From NCBI RefSeq assembly GCF_036013645.1, contig NZ_CP107869.1, forward strand, positions 7,626,001 through 7,690,000: a DNA stretch of 64,000 nt. Direction: 5' to 3'. The translations under genes and the position numbers were made by a program. Every line of letters begins with the position of its first letter. The first letter of the stretch is position 1. This DNA is from Streptomyces sp. NBC_00490. GTDB taxonomy: Bacteria > Actinomycetota > Actinomycetes > Streptomycetales > Streptomycetaceae. The notes beneath the pieces were generated by a model. It was not told the origin of the DNA. It ran no database searches and saw only the letters and a list, made by a program, of their open reading frames with translations. Shown in pieces: positions 32,606 to 40,661 of this stretch.

Positions 32606-33853
32606 GTGATGGGCAATGATTTGAACCAGAACTTGGCAGACTCGGGCGACGCGCGGCACGACCTCGTCGTCGGACTCGACGCGGGCGGCACCCGCACCCG
32701 GGCGATGTGCGCGTCCGCCGCGGACGGTCGCTTGCTGGGCGAGGGCTCGGGAGGTCCGGGCAACGCCCTGACGGTCCCGGAGCCGCAGCTCACCGACCAT
32801 CTGGCCGAGGCGATCGCCGCGGCGGTGCCGGAGCCGGCGCGGGGCCGGGTCGTCGCCGTGGCCGGCGGGTTCGCGGGCGCGACGGGGACGTCGGCGGACG
32901 ACCCCGGGTACGTCCACGCCCGGTCCGCGCTCACCGGGGCCCTGCGACGGCTCGGCATCCCGCCCGGGCCGGTCGCCCTGTGCAGCGACATCGAGGCCGC
33001 CTTCGCCTCCGCACCCGGCACCCCGGCCGACGGCCTCGCCCTGGTCGCCGGCACGGGTGCCGTCGCGATGCGTATCGCCGGGCGCCGGGCCACGACGACG
33101 GTGGACGGCGACGGCTGGCTGCTGGGTGACGACGGCAGCGGGTTCTGGATCGGGCGGAGCGCGGTGCGGGCGGCGTTGCGGATGGCGGACGGACGGGGGC
33201 CGGGAACGGGCCTGGCGGTGCTGGTGGGGAGGGCTTTCGCAGTGCCGGACGGGGTGCTGCCGGGTGGTGGGGGCGTGGTGCCGGGTGGTGGCGTGGTGCT
33301 GAGTGGGGGTGGGGCGCCGGGGGGTGGGGGGTTGCCCGGCGGTGGCGCGGTGCCGGACGGTGGCGTGGCCCGGGACGGGCTCGGTGACCCCCCGGGGCAG
33401 GGTGGCCCCGGGGCGTCGCGTGGCAGGGGCGGCCCCTCGGCGGGCGGCGGAGTGGTCTCGTACGACGGTGGCGGCCCCGCCGTACCGGACTGGCCGCTCG
33501 CCCATCGCGAGGCCTACCGCGCGTACCTCCTCCCCGCCGTCATGACCGACCCCCCGATCCGGCTGGCCCGCCTGGCCCCGCTGGTCGTCGAGGCGGCCCG
33601 GGAGCAGGACGCGGTGGCGGTGGGCATCCTCGACGAGGCCGCCGACCAACTGGCGGAGACCGTACGGGCATTGGCACCCCGCCCGGGAGAACCGCTCGTC
33701 GCCACCGGCGGTCTGCTCGGCCCGGACGGCCCCCTCACCGAACCCCTGACCATCCGCCTGCACCCCCTCGGCCTGACCCTCGACTGGGTGGCCGACGGCT
33801 GCCGGGGCGCCGTGGCCCTGGCCCGGCTCGCACACGGGGGTGGTGGGCGATGA
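32606..33853 (+). CDS. BadF/BadG-type sugar kinase (N-acetylglucosamine kinase-like) with glycine-rich insert
   Basis: A 415-aa ASKHA-fold kinase: VGLDAGGTRTRAM (phosphate 1), ALCSDIEAAF and LVAGTGAVAMRI (phosphate 2), DGDGWLLGDDGSGFWIG, and VATGGLLG (adenosine). GlcNAc and glucosamine kinases of this group are ~320 aa; here residues ~212-295 are a Gly/Pro/Val low-complexity insert (VLPGGGGVVPGGGVVLSGGG). Start GTG 32606 or ATG 32609, without a ribosome site. CATAGT at 32598-32603 may be a -10, making it leaderless. It is divergent from the GH5-like gene and shares an ATCAACCA half-motif. Confidence 0.85.
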   Translation: MMGNDLNQNLADSGDARHDLVVGLDAGGTRTRAMCASAADGRLLGEGSGGPGNALTVPEPQLTDHLAEAIAAAVPEPARGRVVAVAGGFAGATGTSADDPGYVHARSALTGALRRLGIPPGPVALCSDIEAAFASAPGTPADGLALVAGTGAVAMRIAGRRATTTVDGDGWLLGDDGSGFWIGRSAVRAALRMADGRGPGTGLAVLVGRAFAVPDGVLPGGGGVVPGGGVVLSGGGAPGGGGLPGGGAVPDGGVARDGLGDPPGQGGPGASRGRGGPSAGGGVVSYDGGGPAVPDWPLAHREAYRAYLLPAVMTDPPIRLARLAPLVVEAAREQDAVAVGILDEAADQLAETVRALAPRPGEPLVATGGLLGPDGPLTEPLTIRLHPLGLTLDWVADGCRGAVALARLAHGGGGR

Positions 33854-34369
33854 GGGCCCCTCGGCCAGCGATGTTCCGCCGGCCCTGCGGTTTGGGCGGG
33901 CGTTGGATCGGCCTCAGTCCCCTGGTGTCTTCGTCCGCTCCGTGGAAGGTGGAGGTGGACGATGATCCAGCTTCAGCTCTCCGTCCCCTCGCCCGCCCGA
34001 TGCACAGCGGGGGTGGGCGTTGGTTCGGCTTCAGCGCGCTGGTGTCTTCGTCCGCTCCGTGGAAGGTGGAGGTGGACGTTGAACCGGCTTCAGCTCTCCG
34101 TCCCCTCGCCCGCCCGATGCACAGCGGGGGTGGGCGTTGGTTCGGCTTCAGCCCGCTGGTGTCTTCGTCCGCTCCGCGCAAAGTGGACGTGGGCGTTGAA
34201 CCGGCCTCAGCGCCCTGGTGTCCTTGCCTGCCTCGCGCAAGGCGAGGGTGGACGATGAGCCAGCTTCAGCCCCCGGCCCCCTCGCCCGCCTTGCGCAAGG
34301 CGGAGGTGGACGATGAACCAGCCTCAGCCCCCGACCCCCTCGCCACCCCACGCACGGCGGAGGCAGTCG
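33854..34369. other. Gap between the sugar kinase and GH3 genes, filled by tandem repeats
   Basis: The whole interval is occupied by one partial and eight full copies of a 57-59 base repeat (see 33902-34368). Open frames crossing it on both strands are products of the repeat. Confidence 0.7.
33902..34368 (+). repeat. Eight-copy degenerate tandem repeat, 57-59 bases per unit
   Basis: Units begin at 33902, 33961, 34019, 34078, 34136, 34195, 34254 and 34312. Each starts GTTG or GATGA, then CCAGCTTCAGC-like sequence, a CGTCC/GCCCGC middle and a GGAGGTGGAC-like end. Odd and even units are closer to each other in the first half. Several units end in GGAGG followed by GACGATG, so each can supply a ribosome site and start codon; the last copy supplies those of the GH3 gene. 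The repeat probably spread from the gene's own leader. Confidence 0.85.
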
Positions 34370-36589
34370 ATGAGTGAGTCCCTCTACCGCGACCCCACCG
34401 CCCCTCTCGACGCCCGCGTTCATGACCTCCTCGCCCGGATGACCCTCCCCGAGAAGGTCGGTCAGCTCAATCAGCGCATGTACGGCTGGGATGCCTATCG
34501 CCGTACTGCCGACGGGAGTTACGAACTCACCGACGCCCTGTACGCCGAGACCGAGCGGTTCGGGGGGCTCGGTGCGCTCTACGGGCTCCAGCGTGCCGAT
34601 GCCTGGTCCGGTGTGGACCATGGGAACGGGCCCGGCGCCGAGGATGCCGCGGCTCTTGCCGAGTTGGTGCAGCGGCATGTCGTCGAGCGGAGCCGGCTCG
34701 GTATCCCCGTGTTGTTCGTCGAGGAGGTGCCGCACGGGCTCATGGCCCTCGACGGCACGGTCCTGCCCGTCAACCTGGCCGTCGGCGGCACGTGGGACCC
34801 GGAGCTGTACGAGCGGGCCGCCGCGCACGCCGCAGCCGAACTGCGGGCCCGCGGTGGCCATGTGGCCCTCGTCTCGGCCCTCGACATCGCCCGCGACCCC
34901 CGCTGGGGCCGCACCGAGGAGTGCTTCGGCGAGGATCCCCACCTCGCGGGGAGGCTCACCGAGGCGCTTGTGCGGGGCATGCAGGGCGACGCGCACGAGT
35001 ACTTCGCCGTCGACAAGGCCCCCGTCGTCCTCAAGCACTTCGCCGGACAGGGCGCCACCGTCGGCGGCCGCAACTCCGCGGAGTCCGAACTCGGCCTGCG
35101 GGAACTGCACGAGATCCATCTCCCCGCCGCCCGTGCCGGAGTCCGGGCCGGAGCGGCCGCGGTCATGGCCGCGTACAACGAGGTCGACGGCATGCCGTGC
35201 TCGGGGAATCGCGCTCTGCTGACCGAACTCCTCCGGTACAGCTGGGAGTTCGACGGACTGGTCATGGCGGACGGCCTCGCCGTCGACCGACTGGCCCGCA
35301 TCACCGGGGACAAGGTCTCCGCGGGCGCCCTCGCCCTCAACTCGGGGGTCGATCTGAGCCTCTGGGACGAGGGCTTCACGCATCTGGAGGAGGCGGTCGA
35401 GCGGGGGCTGGTCGAGGAATCGGTGCTCGACGCCGCCGTCGCCCGCGTTCTGCGGCTCAAGTTCCGGCTGGGGCTGTTCGACGCACAGCGCGCCACGCCC
35501 CCTCCGCCGACCGGGGGCAGCGAGATCAGCAAGGAGCTCGCACGGGCAGCCGTCACACTCCTCGACAACAAGGGTGTGCTGCCGATTCCGGCCACCGTCT
35601 CTCGTATCGCCGTGATCGGGCCCCAATCCGCCACCACCGCCCACCAGTCGGGCGACTACACCGCTCCACAGCGCCCCGGCACCGGCAGCAGCGTCCTCGA
35701 CGGGCTCCGCCGGCTCGCCCCGCCCGGCGTGGACATCCGCCACGCCCGCGGCTGTGCCCTCACCGGCGACGACCTCTCCGGCATCCCCGACGCCGTCGCC
35801 GCGGCCGCCGCCTCCGATGTGGCCGTGCTGGTGCTGGGCGGCAGCAGCGCACGTACCCCCGACACCGAGTTCGACGCCAACGGGGCCGCGCTGAAGGCGG
35901 TTTCGGAGATGACCTGCGGCGAGGGCGTCGACCTGGCCGGTCTGCGGCTGGGTCCCGCCCAGTACCGGCTTCTGGAGGCGGTGGTCGCAACGGGCACGCC
36001 CACGGCGGTCGTTCTGATCCAGGGCCGGCCGCATGTCGTCCCCGACACGGCCGGTGCGCTGCTCACGGCCTGGTATCCGGGCCCATGGGGCGGCGAGGTG
36101 ATCGCCGAGGTGCTGCTCGGACTCGCGGAACCCACCGGCAGACTCCCCGTCTCCGTCCCGCGCTCGGCCGCCCAGCTCCCCGTCTACTACAACCACAAGG
36201 ACACCGAGTACGGCGGCTACGTCGACGAGAGCGCGGAGCCGCGCCACTCCTTCGGGCACGGACTGTCGTACACGAGCTTCGCGTACGGCACACCCCGGAT
36301 CACCGACGGAGCTGTGACGCTTGACGTCACCAACACGGGGAAGCGGTACGGGCGTTCGGTCGTGCAGGTCTATCTGCGGCGCCTGATCACGTCCACCTGG
36401 CCGCGCACCCTCGAACTGTGCGCGTTCCAGGGAGTCGGCCTGGAGCCGGGCGAGCGCCGTACGGTCGTTCTCCCGCTGTCGATGAGAGAAGCCCGGACCG
36501 ACTCCGCCGAGATCCGTGTCGCGGAGTCGGCCCGGGCGGCTTTGCGTGCCGTGCCGATCGTGCTGGACATGCGGGGCGTCAGAGCTTGA
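34370..36589 (+). CDS. Glycoside hydrolase family 3 enzyme (beta-glucosidase/xylosidase-like)
   Basis: A 739-aa cytoplasmic GH3 enzyme with the three-domain layout: an N-terminal barrel (KVGQLNQRMYGW, RDPRWGRTEECFGEDP, KHFAGQG), nucleophile Asp in VMADGLAVDRL (~residue 301), the alpha/beta sandwich, and a C-terminal FnIII-like domain (SFGHGLSYTSFAYG...GRSVVQVYL). ATG 34370 has GGAGG about 8 bases upstream; an ATG at 34313 inside the repeat is in frame. Its end overlaps the convergent ABC permease gene by 11 bases. Substrate is a beta-linked oligosaccharide; exact sugar not determinable. Confidence 0.88.
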   Translation: MSESLYRDPTAPLDARVHDLLARMTLPEKVGQLNQRMYGWDAYRRTADGSYELTDALYAETERFGGLGALYGLQRADAWSGVDHGNGPGAEDAAALAELVQRHVVERSRLGIPVLFVEEVPHGLMALDGTVLPVNLAVGGTWDPELYERAAAHAAAELRARGGHVALVSALDIARDPRWGRTEECFGEDPHLAGRLTEALVRGMQGDAHEYFAVDKAPVVLKHFAGQGATVGGRNSAESELGLRELHEIHLPAARAGVRAGAAAVMAAYNEVDGMPCSGNRALLTELLRYSWEFDGLVMADGLAVDRLARITGDKVSAGALALNSGVDLSLWDEGFTHLEEAVERGLVEESVLDAAVARVLRLKFRLGLFDAQRATPPPPTGGSEISKELARAAVTLLDNKGVLPIPATVSRIAVIGPQSATTAHQSGDYTAPQRPGTGSSVLDGLRRLAPPGVDIRHARGCALTGDDLSGIPDAVAAAAASDVAVLVLGGSSARTPDTEFDANGAALKAVSEMTCGEGVDLAGLRLGPAQYRLLEAVVATGTPTAVVLIQGRPHVVPDTAGALLTAWYPGPWGGEVIAEVLLGLAEPTGRLPVSVPRSAAQLPVYYNHKDTEYGGYVDESAEPRHSFGHGLSYTSFAYGTPRITDGAVTLDVTNTGKRYGRSVVQVYLRRLITSTWPRTLELCAFQGVGLEPGERRTVVLPLSMREARTDSAEIRVAESARAALRAVPIVLDMRGVRA

Positions 36590-37460
36590 CGGCCCCGGAC
36601 GAGACGCCCTTGTAGAACCACCGCTGGGTGATCACGAACAGCACCAGCACCGGGATCACCGAGATGACGGACCCGGCCATCACCATCCGCTGGTCGTAGC
36701 CGAACGACGAGCTCTGCAGCCGCGAAAGACCCAGCGTCAGCGTCATGTTGCTTTCCGAGCGCAGCACGATCAGTGGCCACAGGAAGTCGTCCCAGGCGCT
36801 GATGAAGGTGTTGATGACCACCACCAGGATCGCGCCCCACGCGGACGGCAGATACAGGTACCGGAAGCGCTGCCACTCGTTCGCGCCGTCGAGCATCGCC
36901 GAGTCCTCGATCTCGCGCGGAACGGCGAGGAACGCGGCGCGCATCAGCAGGACGTTGATGGCGCCGACGAAGCCGGGCAGCCAGACGCCGGCCAGGCTGT
37001 CGACCAGGCCGAGGTCGCGGATGCTCAGGAACAGCGACACCATGATCGACTCGAAGGGGAACATCATGGAGGCGATCAGCACCACCCAGACCGCCTTGCG
37101 GCCCTTCCAGCCCGGCTTGGAGAGCATGTAACCGGCCGTGGTGGAGAAGACCAGCTGGCTGGTGACCGACAGGGCGACCACGATCAGGCTGTTCTTGATG
37201 TACGAGGCCACCGGGACCTGGTCGAAGACCGTGCGGTAGGCGCGCAGGGTCGGGTCGTGCGGCAGGAGGGTGGCGTCGGCGCCGAAGACGTCCTCGCTCG
37301 TGCTCTTCAGGGAGGCCAGCAGCTGCCAGACCAGCGGGCCCACGGTGAGGCCGAGCACGAGGAACAACAGCAGGTAACGGACGACCAGTTCGCGCGGACG
37401 GCCGTAGTCCCGCCAGCGGGGCAGCAGGCGTCGGCGCGTGGCCGGAACAGCGGTCGTCAC
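36579..37460 (-). CDS. Carbohydrate ABC transporter permease (MalG type)
   Basis: A 293-aa inner-membrane permease with six membrane segments. The EAA loop region reads IEDSAMLDGANEWQRFRYLYLP, the CUT1 contact site for the ATPase. The GTG at 37460 overlaps the stop of the first permease (GTGA). It completes the operon binding protein, permease 1, permease 2. No ATPase gene is present, as is usual in streptomycetes, where a shared MsiK-type ATPase energises many CUT1 importers. Confidence 0.93.
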   Translation of the reverse strand: MTTAVPATRRRLLPRWRDYGRPRELVVRYLLLFLVLGLTVGPLVWQLLASLKSTSEDVFGADATLLPHDPTLRAYRTVFDQVPVASYIKNSLIVVALSVTSQLVFSTTAGYMLSKPGWKGRKAVWVVLIASMMFPFESIMVSLFLSIRDLGLVDSLAGVWLPGFVGAINVLLMRAAFLAVPREIEDSAMLDGANEWQRFRYLYLPSAWGAILVVVINTFISAWDDFLWPLIVLRSESNMTLTLGLSRLQSSSFGYDQRMVMAGSVISVIPVLVLFVITQRWFYKGVSSGAVKL

Positions 37461-38464
37461 GACTCGTCCTCCTTCGTCAGCCGCTGCGCCAGCAGGGTCA
37501 GCCCCAGCGTCAGCAGGAACAGGGCCACGCTGACGGCGGAGCCGTAACCGGCGTTGCCGGTGATGGGGTCCAGGCCGACGTCCCGGATGTAGAACGGCAG
37601 GGTGCGGTCGGCGCCGCCGGGGCCGCCGGTGGAGCTGCCGAGCATGTAGATCTCGGTGAACACCCGGAGCGAGCCGATACCGGTGAGCGTGCCGACGAGC
37701 ATCATGGCCTGCCGTACGCCGGGCACGGTGATGTGCCAGAAGCGGCGGACCGAGCCCGCGCCGTCCATGGCCGCCGCCTCGTGCAGTTCCTTCGGTACGT
37801 TCCCGAGCGCGGCCAGGTAGAAGACCATGTACCAGCCGAGGCCCTTCCACAGCGTCAGGCCCATCGCGGACAGCAGGATCAGCCACGGGTCGGACAGGAA
37901 CGGGATCGCCGACCTGATCAAGTGGGCTTTCTCGAGCCAGGTGTTGACCAGACCGTCGTCGGCGAGCAGCCACTGCCAGCTCAGACCGACGACCACGCTG
38001 GAGGCCAGCACCGGTGTGTAGAAGGCCGAGCGGAAGAAGCCGATGCCGGGGAGGTTCTTCTCCACCAGGACCGCCAGCAGCAGCGGCAGCAGGACCATCA
38101 GCGGGACGACGATCACCGCGTACAGGATGCTGTTGCGCGTCGCCAGCCAGAAGTCGGAGTCGTCCAGCATCCGCGTGTAGTTGTCGAGCCCGACGAAGCT
38201 CGCGGCGCCGCCCAGCGGCTTGGCGTCGGTGAACGACAGCAGGAGCGTGTTGAGGAACGGGAACACGCCGAACACCACCGCGCAGCCGATCGCGGGGGCC
38301 GTCCACAACCAGGGCAGCCACCAACGGCGGTACATCGCGGCCCCGTTGGCACCGGCCGCCGGGCCCGGTAGCAGGGCCCGGAGTCGGGAGGGCTTCGCGC
38401 CCGGCGCGGCGGGGGTGCGCTCCGCGCCGGACACGGCCACCGGCTTCGTGATCTGAGCCGTCAC
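37457..38464 (-). CDS. Carbohydrate ABC transporter permease (MalF type)
   Basis: A 335-aa permease with a ~45-residue hydrophilic head and six membrane segments. The EAA motif is LHEAAAMDGAGSVRRFWHITVP. It starts at GTG 38464, two bases after the binding-protein stop, and overlaps the second permease by 4 bases. Together with its neighbours it forms a CUT1 sugar importer channel, probably for oligosaccharides processed by the surrounding glycosidases. Confidence 0.93.
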   Translation of the reverse strand: MTAQITKPVAVSGAERTPAAPGAKPSRLRALLPGPAAGANGAAMYRRWWLPWLWTAPAIGCAVVFGVFPFLNTLLLSFTDAKPLGGAASFVGLDNYTRMLDDSDFWLATRNSILYAVIVVPLMVLLPLLLAVLVEKNLPGIGFFRSAFYTPVLASSVVVGLSWQWLLADDGLVNTWLEKAHLIRSAIPFLSDPWLILLSAMGLTLWKGLGWYMVFYLAALGNVPKELHEAAAMDGAGSVRRFWHITVPGVRQAMMLVGTLTGIGSLRVFTEIYMLGSSTGGPGGADRTLPFYIRDVGLDPITGNAGYGSAVSVALFLLTLGLTLLAQRLTKEDES

Positions 38465-38466
38465 GG

Positions 38467-39843
38467 TCAGCCCGCCTGCTTCAGCAGCTCGTCGGCCTTC
38501 TGCTGGGCGTCCTTCACCGCGTCCGCCGCGCTCTTCTTGCCCTGCATGGCCAGCTGCACCTGGGACACGATCGCGTTCTGCACGGCCGGGGAGAGGTTGG
38601 TCTGGTTGGTGCTGGCCGTCTTCAGCTGGTCGGCGACGAGCTTGCGGGCCTGGGAGAACGGGTCGCTGCCGGTGGCGTTCTGGAAGAACGGGTCACTCAG
38701 CGACTCCGTGGTGGTCGGGAAGATCACCACGGCCGGGTCCTTGCACCAGGCCGTCTGGTTCTCGGCGTTGGTGAGGAACTCCGCGAACGACAGCGCCGTG
38801 GACGCGTGCTTGCTGGTCGCGGCGACCGAGATGTACTGCGGGGCGCCGGCGGAGGCGCGGCCGAGCGCGTCGTAGGGCTGCTGGCCGACGGCCGTCTTGT
38901 CGTAGACCGACGGGCTGTTCTGCTTCACGAACCGCACGAAACTCGGGTTCGTCGAACCGTAGGCCACCTTGCCCTGGCTGTAGAGCGTGGACGGGTCGTT
39001 GCTGGAGGACAGCGAGTCCTTCGGCATCGCGCCCGCCTTGTAGAGCTTCGCCATCCACGCGACCCACTGGGTGGTGCGCGGGTCGTCGGCGAAGACGGCG
39101 GACTTGCCGTCGGCGGAGAGAATTTTGATGCCCATCTGGTCGAAGTCGGCGGGGATGCGCCAGATGGGGTTGGCCATCGTCGCGAAGTACTTGCCGTCGG
39201 AGGCCTTGGCTATCTTCTCGTAGTCGGCGAAGAGCCCGAAGATGCTCGTCGGCGGCTTCGCCGGGTCGATGCCCGCCTTCGCCAGCAGATCCTTGTTGTA
39301 CGTCAGCAGGACACCGCCGGTGTACCAGGGCAGCGTGGTGTGGATCGCCTTGCCGTCGGCGTCGTTGAAGGTGCCGGACTTCCAGAACGACGGGACGAAC
39401 GGCTTGGACGCGTCGGGGTCCTTGGTGCCGACGTCGAGCAGGTAGCCGGCCTTGGTGAGGGCCGTGGCCGTCGGCGCGTTGACGTTGATGACGTCCGCCA
39501 GCGTGCACGCCTGGGCGTCGGCGACCGTGCGGCTGGTGAAGGTGTTGTCGCCGGGGTCGTCGATCCACTTGACCTCGGCGCCGGGGTGGGCCTTCTCGAA
39601 GTCGGCGATCACTCCGTTGAAGAAGTCCCCGAAGTCTTTCTTCAGATTCGTCGTCTGGAAGGTGATCGTGCCCTTGACGTCCCCGGTCAGCTTGCCCGGC
39701 CCGACGTTGCCCTTGTCGACCTTGCACCCGCCGGCCGTGGCGTCCCCGTCGCCCGAACCGCCGCCCGACAGGCCGCAGCCGGCGGCGGTCAGCGACAGAA
39801 CGGCGAGACAGGTCAAGGTGCGGGTCAGTCTCTGTGCACGCAT
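38467..39843 (-). CDS. Extracellular sugar-binding lipoprotein of CUT1 ABC importer
   Basis: A 458-aa lipoprotein with a lipobox LTAAGC after a clear signal sequence, a Gly/Ser/Asp spacer, and a family 1 solute-binding fold (ITFQTTNLKKDFGDFFNGVI, FEKAHPGAEVKWIDDPGD, LLTYNKDLLAKAGID). It captures the sugar and passes it to the two permeases encoded downstream. ATG 39843 has a GGAGGG ribosome site. A palindrome TGGTTCAATCAACCA lies 42 bases upstream, so the operon is probably repressed by a local regulator. The ligand is unknown. Confidence 0.93.
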   Translation of the reverse strand: MRAQRLTRTLTCLAVLSLTAAGCGLSGGGSGDGDATAGGCKVDKGNVGPGKLTGDVKGTITFQTTNLKKDFGDFFNGVIADFEKAHPGAEVKWIDDPGDNTFTSRTVADAQACTLADVINVNAPTATALTKAGYLLDVGTKDPDASKPFVPSFWKSGTFNDADGKAIHTTLPWYTGGVLLTYNKDLLAKAGIDPAKPPTSIFGLFADYEKIAKASDGKYFATMANPIWRIPADFDQMGIKILSADGKSAVFADDPRTTQWVAWMAKLYKAGAMPKDSLSSSNDPSTLYSQGKVAYGSTNPSFVRFVKQNSPSVYDKTAVGQQPYDALGRASAGAPQYISVAATSKHASTALSFAEFLTNAENQTAWCKDPAVVIFPTTTESLSDPFFQNATGSDPFSQARKLVADQLKTASTNQTNLSPAVQNAIVSQVQLAMQGKKSAADAVKDAQQKADELLKQAG

Positions 39844-39884
39844 GTGATGGGCCCTCCTGCGACCGGGCGAGTCAGGGATGTGGC

Positions 39885-39899
39885 TGGTTCAATCAACCA
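39885..39899. promoter_or_regulatory. Palindromic operator upstream of the ABC importer operon
   Basis: TGGTTCAATCAACCA has perfect 5-base arms TGGTT/AACCA around CAATC. The same arrangement occurs at 44935-44949 and imperfectly at 46028 and 50178. It lies between the presumed promoter and the binding-protein start. Confidence 0.65.
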
Positions 39900-40007
39900 A
39901 CTTCGACTCCGATTGATGAAAAGGTGGACCAGAATTCATCGGAGGTCAATGCCTTGCCGTGTTGCTTTTCGGTTCCGTGGTGGTTCCGTGAGAGGTCAAC
40001 GACCCGA

Positions 40008-40661
40008 TCAGTGCCGGTGCTCGTGGTCCGGGTGCGAGGGGTCGCCGGGGTGCTCGTAGCCCGGTGCGTACACGACGTCGGCCCGTGCCCGGTCCAGCCA
40101 GTCGAAGAAGGCGCGACGGCCTGCGGCGCGGCGCAGTTCGAGGATGATGCCCTCGCGGACCTGGGCGTACGGGAGGAGGTCCGACGTCTCGTGGAAGGGG
40201 TCCGCGCCGCGGGCCAGCTCCTCGGGGGTGAGGAAGCGGTCGCGGTTGCGGTCGTAGTAGTCGTACGCCGCCTCCTCGGGGATCTGTTGCTCGCGTTCCA
40301 GGTGTTCGAGGAGGGTGCGGGCGGCTGAGGAGTGGGCGAGGGCGACTGCCACGATGCTGCCGAGGTCAGCCACGTCGCGCTCCGCGGGGAGAGTGGCCGT
40401 GATGGGTCGTGTTTCGGCTGCGGCGCCGTCGTGGCTTGTCGCGCAGTTCCCCGCGCCCCTAGGGCTGCGCTCCGCGCAGGCCCTTTGGGCGAGTTCGTCG
40501 ATCACTACGACTTGCGCGGCCCACCGGCGGCGTTGTCGCTCGGCCCTAGCCAACGCTTCTGGTCGGGTTTCGCGGTCTCGGGCCGGGACTGCTTCCAGGA
40601 GGGCGTTCACACGGTCCCTCGACACGGGTTCCCCGTCCACGAAGGCGGCATGCTCCGTCAC
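40008..40661 (-). CDS. SurA/parvulin-like helical protein of unknown role, coupled to the GH38 gene
   Basis: A 217-aa protein. The N-terminus HAAFVDGEPVSRDRVNALLE and the later EEAAYDYYDRNRDRFLTPEELA resemble the chaperone helices of SurA/PpiC-type proteins, but no PPIase domain is present and there is no signal peptide. The C-terminus is His-rich (HPGDPSHPDHEHRH), possibly metal-binding. GTG 40661 overlaps the mannosidase stop (GTGA), so it is the second gene of that operon. A copy of the genus-wide repeat is embedded in frame (encoding SPRGAGNCATSHDG), so the middle of the protein is probably an expendable loop. Confidence 0.65.
   Translation of the reverse strand: MTEHAAFVDGEPVSRDRVNALLEAVPARDRETRPEALARAERQRRRWAAQVVVIDELAQRACAERSPRGAGNCATSHDGAAAETRPITATLPAERDVADLGSIVAVALAHSSAARTLLEHLEREQQIPEEAAYDYYDRNRDRFLTPEELARGADPFHETSDLLPYAQVREGIILELRRAAGRRAFFDWLDRARADVVYAPGYEHPGDPSHPDHEHRH
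40430..40485 (+). repeat. Streptomyces repeat copy inside a coding sequence
   Basis: The element core (TTGTCGCGCAGTTCCCCGCG...) at 40430-40460 is followed by a second hairpin AGGGCTGCGC-TCC-GCGCAGGCCCT (40461-40485). Both lie inside the gene at 40008-40661 without breaking its reading frame, unlike the other copies, which are intergenic. Confidence 0.75.

Noticed and set aside
33850..34377. A 175-codon frame reading through the tandem repeats, and a 148-codon frame on the opposite strand
   Set aside because: Open only because the repeat unit lacks stops in those phases; units of 57, 58 and 59 bases break periodic protein repeats, and no ribosome site precedes either.
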